Source: Bacillota bacterium
Lineage (GTDB): Bacteria; Bacillota; Clostridia; Acetivibrionales; JAEZXR01
Length of the DNA: 64,000 nucleotides
Assembly (NCBI GenBank): GCA_023419605.1
Contig: JAEZXR010000045.1
Span: 1-64,000, forward strand
Reading direction: 5' to 3'
Positions within the stretch are counted from its first letter, which is position 1, and every line of letters begins with the position of its first letter. This document shows, piece after piece, positions 43,245 through 51,552 of the stretch. Made by a program: the position numbers and the translations under genes. Under the pieces are notes generated by a model. The model worked only from the letters and a program-made list of their open reading frames with translations. It did no database searches and was not told the origin of the DNA.

Positions 43245-43455
43245 TTCTATATACCTCCTTAATTTATTTGGATTTTTATTTCCTAACATCCCACTCCAAC
43301 AAATTAAAGAGAGTTATATTGTAAAATAAATCAATCCATGTCATATATAGCGACTAGCATGATAACTATATCATAATTATCAGAAGAAAGCAAGCCTTTT
43401 TTGCAAATTTTGTAAATACTTTTGTTTGCAAAGCCTGCTCTTTCTTGGATGAGGT

Positions 43456-44772
43456 CTAAGAAGCTCTGCAAACTTTTACTTTGGAAATCCTTTTTTCCTC
43501 TATTTCTTCGACCTTGAATACTATACCCTTATATTCAATAAAGGGGGCTTCCTTCTTTTCGGGTATCCTGCCCAGCTGACCCATTACAAAACCACCTAAA
43601 GTATCGAAATCTTCTATAGGCAGGTCAACCTCAAGGAAATCCTTAACAGCCTCAAGATCGGTGGCCCCATTAATCAAAAACGTATTCTCATCCAGCTTCT
43701 CGATCTCTTTTTCCTCTTCATCATACTCATCAAAAATATTTCCCACGATTTCCTCAATCAGGTCTTCGATGGTTATGATCCCTGCAGTACCGCCGTATTC
43801 ATCAATTACTATGGCCATATGATTTTTCGTCTTTTTAAATTCCTTAAATAACTCATCCGTCTTCTTAGACTCCGGAACAAAGTATGCCTTCCGAATTATG
43901 TCCCTCAGGTCAAAGGGTTCGGGTGCCGCCTTTTTAGCATAGGCCAGCAGGTCCTTTGCATATAGTATTCCGATGATGTTGTCAATATTCTCCTCATAAA
44001 CAGGAATTCTGGAATACTTTTCACTGATCACAACATCCATAAGGACGTTAAGTTCCGTATCACGATCAATCGCAACAATGTTTGTACGGTGGGTCATGAT
44101 TTCCATGACAGTTTTATCACCAAACTCAAAAATATTATCAATCATTTCTTTCTCTGTTTCCTGTATTACCCCTTTTTCCTCTCCAACATCCACCATCATC
44201 CTGATTTCTTCTTCCGTAATATTTTCCTCACTTATATCGGGGTTTCCGCCAAAAAGCCGGATGATAAAGTTGGTTGATGCTGTCAAAAATCTTACGAAGG
44301 GCCTGGCAATACGTGACACGAAGCTTATGGGGCTTATAGCGAACATCGAAATTTCTTCCGGCTTTTGCATCGCTACCCTTTTCGGTACCAATTCTCCCAA
44401 TACCAACTGAAAATAGGCTAACACGATAGTGATGAGTGTTACACATAATACTTTAATAACAGACTCATCGACGGGCAGTCCCGACGATACCACCACGTTC
44501 GTTAGCCGATCCGCAAAGCTTTCGGCTGCAAATGCACTGGCTAATAACCCGGATAGGGTAACTCCTACTTGAATTGTTGCAAGAAACCGGCTTGGTTCGC
44601 TAATTAAGCTCTCCAGTAATTTTGCTTTTTTATGACCTTCCTCTGCCATCTTCTTAATCTTCTTATCATTTAATGAGATAATTGCGATTTCCGAAGAAGC
44701 AAAGAATGCATTTACTCCTATCAATGCAAATAACAGAAATAATTGCACAATCAGACTACTGTCTGTTTCCAT
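43456..44772 (-). CDS. CorC/HlyC-family CNNM-CBS membrane protein
   Basis: A 438-residue protein with a CNNM (DUF21) transmembrane domain (about 5-195, containing SLNDKKIKKMAEEGHKKAKL), two CBS domains (about 210-330, with MTHRTNIVAIDRD and MAIVIDEYGGTAGIITIEDL) and a C-terminal CorC/HlyC domain (about 345-435). The family exports magnesium or cobalt and is often misnamed haemolysin. ATG has AAAGGGG upstream. Its upstream 500 bases hold no magnesium riboswitch that I can recognise. Confidence 0.9.
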   Translation of the reverse strand: METDSSLIVQLFLLFALIGVNAFFASSEIAIISLNDKKIKKMAEEGHKKAKLLESLISEPSRFLATIQVGVTLSGLLASAFAAESFADRLTNVVVSSGLPVDESVIKVLCVTLITIVLAYFQLVLGELVPKRVAMQKPEEISMFAISPISFVSRIARPFVRFLTASTNFIIRLFGGNPDISEENITEEEIRMMVDVGEEKGVIQETEKEMIDNIFEFGDKTVMEIMTHRTNIVAIDRDTELNVLMDVVISEKYSRIPVYEENIDNIIGILYAKDLLAYAKKAAPEPFDLRDIIRKAYFVPESKKTDELFKEFKKTKNHMAIVIDEYGGTAGIITIEDLIEEIVGNIFDEYDEEEKEIEKLDENTFLINGATDLEAVKDFLEVDLPIEDFDTLGGFVMGQLGRIPEKKEAPFIEYKGIVFKVEEIEEKRISKVKVCRAS

Positions 44773-45221
44773 TTAATTGTCTTCCCCTTTCGATAAATAA
44801 AAAATATGAAATAAAATATTTTGACATGACAAAGATATTTTAATGCCGCAGGCATAGAAAACGCGAGGATATAAGTTTATGACGGTATATAAGAAAGATT
44901 TTTGCACAAGATAAAAAGCATAAGTCGCCCTGTTCCTTACAGTTACTAGGGTGATCGTCCATTTATTAATTCCATTCCTTTCTACTTAATGTTATCTTTA
45001 ATGAAAAATATACTATAAATTTTTATAGTTTGTCAATGAGTTTCCAGCCGCTTACATAAATATAGTACCCGTTTATATAATTTTATCTGCCTATTCCTCC
45101 GTAATTCGTGACCAAACCGCTCGATATATTGTATTCTCAATGATTTCGAATTAGTATTGCCCGAATAAATTTATGAAGATAGCCGGTATCGAAAGCCCGG
45201 TTACTCATTTTATATGTTTAT
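44773..45221. other. Gene-free stretch upstream of the CorC-type gene
   Basis: About 450 bases with no supported gene. A GTCGCCCT/AGGGTGAT near-inverted pair (about 44922-44955) lies in the leader region on the minus strand. I cannot assign it to an RNA family. Confidence 0.35.
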
Positions 45222-45259
45222 AAAAGGGTACCTGTTCAAAATGAACAAGCACCCTTTTT
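45222..45259 (-). terminator. Terminator after the MMPL gene
   Basis: AAAAGGGTAC/C-TGTTCA pairs with TGAACA-GC-ACCCTTTTT in an interrupted stem, with A-run and T-run ends. It sits 30 bases past the stop. Confidence 0.7.
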
Positions 45260-45288
45260 AAATTCATGGCATAGTTAAAGTTTACTGA

Positions 45289-48200
45289 TTATCCTTCCAT
45301 CCCCTTTTCAGTTTTCCCACTTCCCCACTTTGTCAGGGTTTCAGGGAGAGAGGTCAGTGCCGGCAGCAGGATAGGCATTGCAATAAAACTCAGCATTATC
45401 AATCCCGTACACACACTGATAGCCAATTGCATCAAAGTCTGCAAACCGGAGGGAAATAATGTCGCGAAGGTTCCGGCAAGAATAATGGCGGCTGATATAA
45501 CCACACCTCCAATGTTTTTGGCGGCCTGAATAATTGCCTGCCTCGGTGAAAGCCCACCATATTCCTTGTAACGCATCATCAGGAAAATACTGTAGTCCAC
45601 GCCCAAGGCGACGATCATAATGAAGGAAAAGAAAGGTACATTCCACGCCATTCCATCGGATTTCAGCAGATTCCGGGTCAGGAAGCCCGTCACAGACATG
45701 GCAGTGTAATAGGAAGCCATCAGGGATATGATAATGTACAAGGGTATCTGCAAGGATCGTGTTACCAGAATCAATACGATGAAAACACCAATAAGCACTA
45801 TGAGCTGTGTTTTTGCAATATCATTTGTAGCAATAGTATTCATGTCATTTGTACGGGATGTTTCCCCGGCAGGTCCAAAGATTGCATTCGCTAATGGGGT
45901 TCCTTTAATGTTATTGGACAAGGTACTGTTAATCTCTGTTATAGTTTTAATGGCATCATCGGAGTAAGGGTCACTTTTCAAAGTAACCATCAGTTTTACC
46001 GTTTTTCTGTCTTTGGACATGAATGCATCCAGGGATCGCTGGAAGTCTTTATTTTCCGTAGCCTCCTTGGGCAGGTAAAATGTCCTGGAACCAGATAACT
46101 GCGTTAAAAAGCCGGCAGCTTTATTAAGCCCATCCCCGATTGCCTTCAGTCCATCCGAACTCTGCCCCATTCCATTTTTCAGGGTTTCCATTCCGCCACC
46201 CAGGCTGGAAAGCCCTTCGTTCAGCTTTTCCTGTCCGCTTTTTATATTTGAAAGACCTTCCGCTATTTTGCCCATGTTTTCAACGATAAGGCCTTGCCCT
46301 GCACTGCCTTTTTCCAAGCCGTCGGAAAGATCCGCCGCTCCTGCCTGGAGCTGTGCAAGACCGCTTACAATCCGGGTTTGCCCTTCACTTACCATTTTCA
46401 AGGCGGCATTGGCCTGTGTAAAGGACTCCAGGGTTTGTGCATATTGGCCGTTCAACTGCTGCATTCCGGCCGCCAACTGATTGATCCCAGTTATTATGCC
46501 TTCTGTCGTCATTTTTAGTGCTATAAAGGACGTATCATTGGCTAACTGCGGGTAATTTCCACTCAGGGTATCCACATATCCACCTAAACCAGTTACCGCA
46601 TTCTGGATTCCAAGAATCTGCTGTGCTATATTTTTATAGTGATCTCCAAACTGTGTATATCCACTTTGGAGGTCGCCATATCCCTGCCATAGTCTTTGGG
46701 TAGAATCACTGATCACAGCAAGATTGTTTTTTATTTCTTCAATACCGCCACGGATGGCTCCGGCTCCGTCTGCACCGCTTTGCAGACCATTCTCCACCTG
46801 CCTAAGGGCCCCCGTCAAATCTACCAGACCTTTGTGCAGTGAATCGGTTCCTTTTACCAGCTCATTTACACTGGAAAAGTCCGGGGCCGCCAGGTTATCC
46901 TTTATCTGCATCAATCCATTGTAAATCTTTGTAACACCATCATTGCCGGCGGTGACACCTTCTGCAACAGTCCGGGTTTGGCTGCTGGTATAAAATTCAT
47001 TGATAGGAGAGCCCTTGGGTTGTGTGGGTCCGGAAACCTCTTCTACACCTTCAATGAGCTTGATCCGATCCGTCAGCCGGTCAATGGCAGCCAGAGCCTC
47101 ATTGTTATCCAGCGGTTGGTCATTTTTAAACACCACCGTAGTAGGCATGGTCTTCCCTTTGCTGAAATGCTCCGCTACCAGGTTAAAGCCCTGGGCAGAA
47201 GGATAGGAATTTCCCATGTCCTTCAGATTATCAAAGGATAGGGTTTGATTACTGAAGTATATGCCTGGAATCAATATAACCAGTATAGCTGCCAGGGAAA
47301 TCAACGGATGCTTGACAGAAGCCGATGTAACCTTTTCCCATAACTTGCTTTCCTTATGACCCTTCGTTTCATGAGAAGGCCAAAACAATTTGGGGCCTAA
47401 AAGTTTCATAAAAAACGGTGTCAGTGTCATTAACTCGATAAAAAGCATAAAGATGCCAATAGCAACTGCATTTCCCGAGCGGTACACATCAAATTCAACA
47501 AAGCTAAGGCTGGCAAAAGCAATGAACACTGTCAATCCACTAAAAAAGATGGTTTTTCCCGCGGTTTTATACGTGGCGACAATGGCTTCATCTATGGATT
47601 CCGTATGTACCATCTCCTCTTTAAAGCGGTTAAATAAGAGAATATTGTAGTCGGTTCCTATTCCAAATAGTACAAGGATTAAAAACATCTGTGTCAAACT
47701 AGTGACAGGAAAATTAAATTTATCAACCAGTTGAGCCACCGTTCCCATGGAAGCAAGATAAGCAATTCCAACGGCCAGAAGGGATACTACCGGTGTAACC
47801 ACCGACCGGAATACCAAAACCAGGACAATGAGTATAAAGACGATGGTAATAACTGCACTCCGGTCTACACCTTTGAAGGTAGCCTTTACAAAGTCATTGG
47901 CGATAAAATCGCCGCCCGTCAGATAATGCTCCACAGTAATATTTTTTAACTCATTTTCAATTTCCTTTGCAATGGTATCGACTTCACGCCCGTTTTTTTC
48001 GAAGGTTATGGAGACGATTAAAGTGGTTTCGTCCTTCGATAGGAGTTGGTCCTTTGCTTCCGGATTATCAAAAGAATCCATCACCTCAATAACCCCCAGC
48101 GCCTCCTTATGGTTCTTTATGCCTTTCAAACCCGTTTTAATTTCCACCATTTCCTTGGAAGATAATTTGTTCTCGTTATGGAAAACCAATAAAGCTGTGG

Positions 48201-48387
48201 AACCTTTTGCATTTGTCATTTGGTTTAAAATGCTCTCGGCAACGTGGGAGGGATACTTTTCACTGATAGTTCCCTGGCCTTTTTCCCGGATAATGCCGTT
48301 GATATCTGGCTGGAACACTGTAAGCAGCAGGGTCGCAACGACCCATAGGGATAGAATGAACCATCGCATTTTGATAATCTTTCTCAT
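45289..48387 (-). CDS. MMPL/RND-family transporter with long central repeat region
   Basis: ATG 48387 (MRKIIKMRWFILSLWVVATL) behind AAGGGG. The 1032-residue protein has two RND-like halves: a membrane helix plus external domain, then a cluster of five helices (about 180-360 and 840-1010), with GIGTDYNILLFNRFKEE and its second-half equivalent VALGVDYSIFLMMRYKEYGG. The external part between about 480 and 780 is a repeat-rich segment (patterns such as GL..L..G...L..GL) like that in YhgE/Pip-type exporters. It probably exports lipids, drugs or other amphiphiles. Regulated by the TetR gene immediately upstream. Confidence 0.85.
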   Translation of the reverse strand: MRKIIKMRWFILSLWVVATLLLTVFQPDINGIIREKGQGTISEKYPSHVAESILNQMTNAKGSTALLVFHNENKLSSKEMVEIKTGLKGIKNHKEALGVIEVMDSFDNPEAKDQLLSKDETTLIVSITFEKNGREVDTIAKEIENELKNITVEHYLTGGDFIANDFVKATFKGVDRSAVITIVFILIVLVLVFRSVVTPVVSLLAVGIAYLASMGTVAQLVDKFNFPVTSLTQMFLILVLFGIGTDYNILLFNRFKEEMVHTESIDEAIVATYKTAGKTIFFSGLTVFIAFASLSFVEFDVYRSGNAVAIGIFMLFIELMTLTPFFMKLLGPKLFWPSHETKGHKESKLWEKVTSASVKHPLISLAAILVILIPGIYFSNQTLSFDNLKDMGNSYPSAQGFNLVAEHFSKGKTMPTTVVFKNDQPLDNNEALAAIDRLTDRIKLIEGVEEVSGPTQPKGSPINEFYTSSQTRTVAEGVTAGNDGVTKIYNGLMQIKDNLAAPDFSSVNELVKGTDSLHKGLVDLTGALRQVENGLQSGADGAGAIRGGIEEIKNNLAVISDSTQRLWQGYGDLQSGYTQFGDHYKNIAQQILGIQNAVTGLGGYVDTLSGNYPQLANDTSFIALKMTTEGIITGINQLAAGMQQLNGQYAQTLESFTQANAALKMVSEGQTRIVSGLAQLQAGAADLSDGLEKGSAGQGLIVENMGKIAEGLSNIKSGQEKLNEGLSSLGGGMETLKNGMGQSSDGLKAIGDGLNKAAGFLTQLSGSRTFYLPKEATENKDFQRSLDAFMSKDRKTVKLMVTLKSDPYSDDAIKTITEINSTLSNNIKGTPLANAIFGPAGETSRTNDMNTIATNDIAKTQLIVLIGVFIVLILVTRSLQIPLYIIISLMASYYTAMSVTGFLTRNLLKSDGMAWNVPFFSFIMIVALGVDYSIFLMMRYKEYGGLSPRQAIIQAAKNIGGVVISAAIILAGTFATLFPSGLQTLMQLAISVCTGLIMLSFIAMPILLPALTSLPETLTKWGSGKTEKGMEG

Positions 48388-48508
48388 TTTTAACACCCCT
48401 TCTCATGATTACTTTAATAAATAAAATACCTTTTTTAGTTTCCTTCATTCTACGAAACCTTTGTCCCGCTGTGAATTCAAGACATACCTCCTTTAAAAAT
48501 ATAAATTG

Positions 48509-48522
48509 TGAACGAATGTTCA
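48509..48522. promoter_or_regulatory. TetR operator in front of the MMPL gene
   Basis: The 14-base palindrome TGAAC-GAAT-GTTCA lies between the tetR stop and the MMPL start. The same TGAAC-N4-GTTCA word occurs in front of tetR (49140-49153). Confidence 0.65.
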
Positions 48523-48539
48523 TTATTACCGTAAAAAAA

Positions 48540-49136
48540 TTATTTGAACCGCTCGATAATATCATTAAAGTACAGAATTAATAAGTGACTCATTAACTCT
48601 TTGATTCTTTCCTCATCCTTACAGTTTCTCAATATAACAAGCATTCCCTGAACCAGTGATGAAGCAACAACGTAAATGATCAATTCATCCTTGATTTCAA
48701 CCCCTATGCGGGTAAACTTCGGTACCAGTTCACATTTGAGCCGGTTCTCGATCAGGCTGATAAGTTCTTCCGTAAAGTTTTCATATTTGGAGCCCCTACT
48801 TTTATCAATTAATATTATGAACTCCGTACTATATTTATGAAAAACCCCCATAATTTTTTCAACAATATCCATGATATAGAGAACCTGAATACGCTGCTCC
48901 ACGTCATCGGTTTTACCCACATCGAAAAGCACAGTCATAAGTTGTGTATGTACAGGTTCCATGATCTCATTAAACAGTTCGTCTTTGTTTTTAAAATATC
49001 GGTAGACATTTCCCAGGGCTACTCCCGCATTGTGGGCAATAGTCCTCATGGAAGCATCTACATATCCATTCTCCTTGAACTCTTGAAGCGCAGCTTCCAG
49101 GATTCTAATTTTTACCTCTTCTTTTAAATATTGCAC
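48540..49136 (-). CDS. TetR-family repressor of the MMPL exporter
   Basis: Start GTG 49136 (MQYLKEEVKIRILEAALQEF) behind CGGAGG. 198 residues: a TetR HTH (about 9-52, with MRTIAHNAGVALGNVYRYFK) then an all-helical ligand domain. The genes are in the same direction, tetR then exporter, with matching operators before each. A small-molecule ligand that is exported is the likely inducer. Confidence 0.9.
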   Translation of the reverse strand: MQYLKEEVKIRILEAALQEFKENGYVDASMRTIAHNAGVALGNVYRYFKNKDELFNEIMEPVHTQLMTVLFDVGKTDDVEQRIQVLYIMDIVEKIMGVFHKYSTEFIILIDKSRGSKYENFTEELISLIENRLKCELVPKFTRIGVEIKDELIIYVVASSLVQGMLVILRNCKDEERIKELMSHLLILYFNDIIERFK

Positions 49137-49139
49137 AAA

Positions 49140-49153
49140 TGAACCTCCGTTCA
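49140..49153. promoter_or_regulatory. TetR operator overlapping its own ribosome site
   Basis: The palindrome TGAAC-CTCC-GTTCA (plus strand) has the complement of GGAGG in its centre, so the Shine-Dalgarno sequence of the tetR gene is the core of the operator. It begins four bases above the GTG start. Confidence 0.7.
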
Positions 49154-49164
49154 CTAATAAAAAT

Positions 49165-49193
49165 AGTATAATACGTAGAGTTTAAATTGTAAA
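49165..49193 (-). promoter_or_regulatory. Promoter of the tetR gene
   Basis: TTTACA (49188-49193), 17 bases, TATACT (49165-49170) on the minus strand. The transcription start should fall about ten bases above the operator. Confidence 0.6.
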
Positions 49194-49245
49194 TAGCTTT
49201 ACCCTTTTCTTATCCCTGATGCAAAAGGCAGCATATTTCACCGGA

Positions 49246-49888
49246 CTAATGGCTTTTCAACTGCTTGCGGTATTCCAATAGTTGGATAACTCCGCTTTCT
49301 GAAAGCGGTTTGCTAAAAAGATACCCTTGAGTTTTATCACATTTGTGATGTAATAGATACTCCAATTGCTCTTGTGTTTCTACTCCTTCTGCCACAACAT
49401 TTACACCGGACCCCATGACCCATCATGATGATGGAACCCGTCAAGGAATCATAGTAGGCAAGATGATGCAGCTTCTGCTGATACTCTTTTCGCTCGGTAA
49501 TATCAATGACCCGGCAAATTGGATGCTTTTTCTGCTCTCATTGCAGACGGCCTTTCCTCTTGCTTGAAGCCATTTGTAATCGCCCCTTCGCGTCTTCATC
49601 CGGTATTCAGAGCTATAGAATGATTTCACCCTTTAATCCTTTTTCAATAATTAAATAGTTTACAACATCCTGATTTTCAAACAATATATCAATCTCGCCT
49701 CTTTGAAGTGCATTTAAAGCCTCTTCCACCGTTACGTAGGATTTGTAATCCGCGACTCCAAGTTTAGATTCCAGCAGCTGCCCTGAGTATTGGTCCCTGC
49801 CTACTTCAATGGCATATGCACCCAAAGTGTCCAGTGTGACCTTACTTTTAAAATCTTTTTTGGTATAGATCGCCGTAGTGTAATTTAA
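49246..49888 (-). pseudogene. Remnant of a periplasmic-binding-domain/PAS/GGDEF/EAL signalling protein
   Basis: Three fragments are in order on the minus strand. A solute-binding (SBP_bac_3) C-terminal piece at 49613-49885 has AIEVGRDQYSGQLLESKLGV. A PAS/PAC piece at 49441-49629 (SSEYRMKTRRGDYKWLQARG) leads to LAYYDSLTGS, the start of a GGDEF domain. Then the end of an EAL domain at 49246-49420 reads VVAEGVETQEQLEYLLHHKC. The frame shifts between fragments, and most of GGDEF and EAL (several hundred residues) is deleted. It once was a c-di-GMP enzyme and cannot function now. Confidence 0.8.
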
Positions 49889-49950
49889 CTATAGAAAAGA
49901 TAGTTTCGGTTTAATGCGCTTACATCCGATATCCAGCTTTATAAAATATA

Positions 49951-49992
49951 ACAAAACAAGGGTTTTAGAATTTTCTAAAACCCTTGTTTTGT
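49951..49992 (-). terminator. Terminator after tRNA-Leu
   Basis: A perfect 20-bp inverted repeat (ACAAAACAAGGGTTTTAGAA and its complement around two bases) starting directly after the tRNA 3' end. The T-rich right arm serves as T-run. Confidence 0.8.
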
Positions 49993-49993
49993 T

Positions 49994-50080
49994 TGGTGCC
50001 GAAGGCCGGACTCGAACCGGCATGTAGTCACCTACGCTGGATTTTGAGTCCAGTGCGTCTGCCAATTTCACCACTTCGGC
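49994..50080 (-). tRNA. tRNA-Leu (anticodon CAA)
   Basis: An 87-nt class II tRNA with encoded CCA. Acceptor GCCGAAG/CTTCGGC, anticodon stem CTGGA/TCCAG with loop CTCAAAA giving CAA, long variable arm CGTAGGTGACTACATG, and T-arm GCCGG-TTCGAGT-CCGGC. Confidence 0.95.
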
Positions 50081-50161
50081 GTCATTTACTTGCTGCTTAA
50101 GTATAATAACACATACCTAGGGCTATTGCAAGTACTTTTTATAAAAATTTTGTTAAAATTT

Positions 50162-50635
50162 TTACCTTGCTATAAGTATCTGTATAATCTCCTTAGTACT
50201 CATTCCCTGTCGAATCCGGCATTCCTTTGCGATAATGTTACTGGCATTACCACTGTTTATCATTTCGGAAACAAACGCCTGGGCATCCGGAATAAGCTTG
50301 GCCTCCAAGAGCTTACCTGCAACAGCTACAGCAGTATCTCCAGGACTCACTGTAATAGTTACTTCTACCACCGGAGAGGGTGTCGGAGTAATCGTTGGTG
50401 TTGGAACCGGTGTTGGTGGTACAGGAGTGGGCGATGCCTCCTGCTTGGGCGTCGGTGTAATAAATATCTTGGATTCCCGTATCATCCCAAGTCCTTCCGC
50501 TTTTTTCATAATCTCTTCATCACTCATGCTTTTCCCGGTATCCAGAGATGAAGAATATACAAATCCGGCGGTTGAAGTTAACACGACCCCGATCCCGATA
50601 CCCAGCAGCACGTTTTTTATATTAAACTTCTCCAT
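50162..50635 (-). CDS. Single-helix protein with proline/threonine linker and MltG-like C-terminal segment
   Basis: A 157-residue protein. One membrane helix (about 10-30) is followed by SSLDTGKSMSDEEIMKKAEG, then a TP/PTP-rich linker (about 62-85), then SPGDTAVAVAGKLLEAKLIP and DAQAFVSEMINSGNASNII. The last segment resembles the LysM-like N-part of MltG/YceG transglycosylases (G.....A..L...G.I.....F), without the catalytic domain. ATG has GGGGGA upstream. It lies in the flagellar-gene region; its stop is about 80 bases from tRNA-Leu. Function unknown. Confidence 0.65.
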   Translation of the reverse strand: MEKFNIKNVLLGIGIGVVLTSTAGFVYSSSLDTGKSMSDEEIMKKAEGLGMIRESKIFITPTPKQEASPTPVPPTPVPTPTITPTPSPVVEVTITVSPGDTAVAVAGKLLEAKLIPDAQAFVSEMINSGNASNIIAKECRIRQGMSTKEIIQILIAR

Positions 50636-50651
50636 AAATCCCCCTAGTGCA

Positions 50652-51167
50652 TCAAATTCCCGTCTTTAACTTATTTATGTTCATTCCGAGGATTAGCTGA
50701 ACTTCCCCTTTTCCCATATTTAAAGCCTTGGCAATTTCAGCATCACTCATCCCTTTTTCTACCATCGCTAATACTTCTCTGTGCTTGTTATTGATCACAT
50801 CCGAACGAATCGGTGATTTCTCAGGCGACTCCACCGCCGTTTGAGGTATAACAGTCTCAATTTTTACTTCTTTTGGGGGTTCCGGAATTTGATCCTTGAG
50901 TTTGCCCATTTGCTCATCGATTTTACTCATCATGGCAGCTAACTGCGTACTTCTTTTATCTACCTGGTTGATTACATAATCAGAAAACTTGTTAAGCTCA
51001 TCCAGCATTTGCTCCGAATCCTCTATCACTTTAGCCAGTTCTCTTTTTTCTTCTTCCAGCCTGGCCGCATAATCGGCAGATTGCTTTTTATCCAGGAGTA
51101 TCAACACCAGAGAAAAAAGAATTGCTGTAATTCCTATTACACTTGTACCTATATAAAAGCCACTCAT
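50652..51167 (-). CDS. DUF6115 motility-operon membrane protein
   Basis: A 171-residue protein with an N-terminal membrane helix (about 5-27), a long coiled coil (about 30-95) and a C-terminal small helix-turn-helix-like segment (HREVLAMVEKGMSDAEIAKA, then LNMGKGEVQLILGM) typical of DUF6115. Members occur next to sigma-D and flagellar genes in clostridia. The C-terminal module looks like a sigma-70 region 4 fragment. Its function has not been established. Confidence 0.8.
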   Translation of the reverse strand: MSGFYIGTSVIGITAILFSLVLILLDKKQSADYAARLEEEKRELAKVIEDSEQMLDELNKFSDYVINQVDKRSTQLAAMMSKIDEQMGKLKDQIPEPPKEVKIETVIPQTAVESPEKSPIRSDVINNKHREVLAMVEKGMSDAEIAKALNMGKGEVQLILGMNINKLKTGI

Positions 51168-51209
51168 TCTGCCACCTCAACCTCGTTATTTACACATACT
51201 TTCGAAGAC

Positions 51210-51527
51210 TTACAGACGGATATCGATTCTGCTGGTTGTATACCCCGGGCCAGCGTTTTCTTTCGGTGCTTCTTCCTTTTTTTCATCCTTCTTTTTCTTT
51301 CGCTCTCCCGATTCACCTTGTTTCCTCTCCTGTTGGTCCCGAATGGCAGCCTGCTGGCTTTTCTCCTGTGAGTAAACCTGCCGGGTAGCGCTCTCGGCTT
51401 TGTTTTGCAAAGCCGATGCTTGACTCTGCTGGGCTGCAATATTCCGCTGTGTGGTTTCATTGTGTATTCGTGAGACCTCCGGAGTCTTCGGGATCATTAC
51501 CTGAAAATCTACGGGCTTAATGGACAT
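51210..51527 (-). CDS. Hypothetical charged protein of the flagellar operon
   Basis: A 105-residue hydrophilic protein (MSIKPVDFQVMIPKTPEVSR) rich in Gln, Lys and Glu with an extremely basic/acidic stretch near 75-95 (KKKKDEKKEE). No helix of the membrane kind and no signal peptide. It sits between fapA and the DUF6115 gene with 25- and 42-base gaps. Equivalents of similar size and composition occur at this place in other clostridial flagellar operons. Role unknown. Confidence 0.6.
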   Translation of the reverse strand: MSIKPVDFQVMIPKTPEVSRIHNETTQRNIAAQQSQASALQNKAESATRQVYSQEKSQQAAIRDQQERKQGESGERKKKKDEKKEEAPKENAGPGYTTSRIDIRL

Positions 51528-51552
51528 ATTCTACACCCGTCCTTCCTTGATT

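Noticed and set aside
44900..45000. Magnesium or manganese riboswitch upstream of the CorC-type gene
   Set aside because: I could not find the conserved M-box or yybP-ykoY loops; only a loose inverted pair.
48260..48565. Minus-strand 101-codon frame between tetR and the MMPL gene
   Set aside because: It overlaps both genes, contains the operator and has no ribosome site.
49889..50074. Minus-strand frame beginning MVKLADALDSKSSVGDY
   Set aside because: It is the translated body of tRNA-Leu(CAA), a common false gene.
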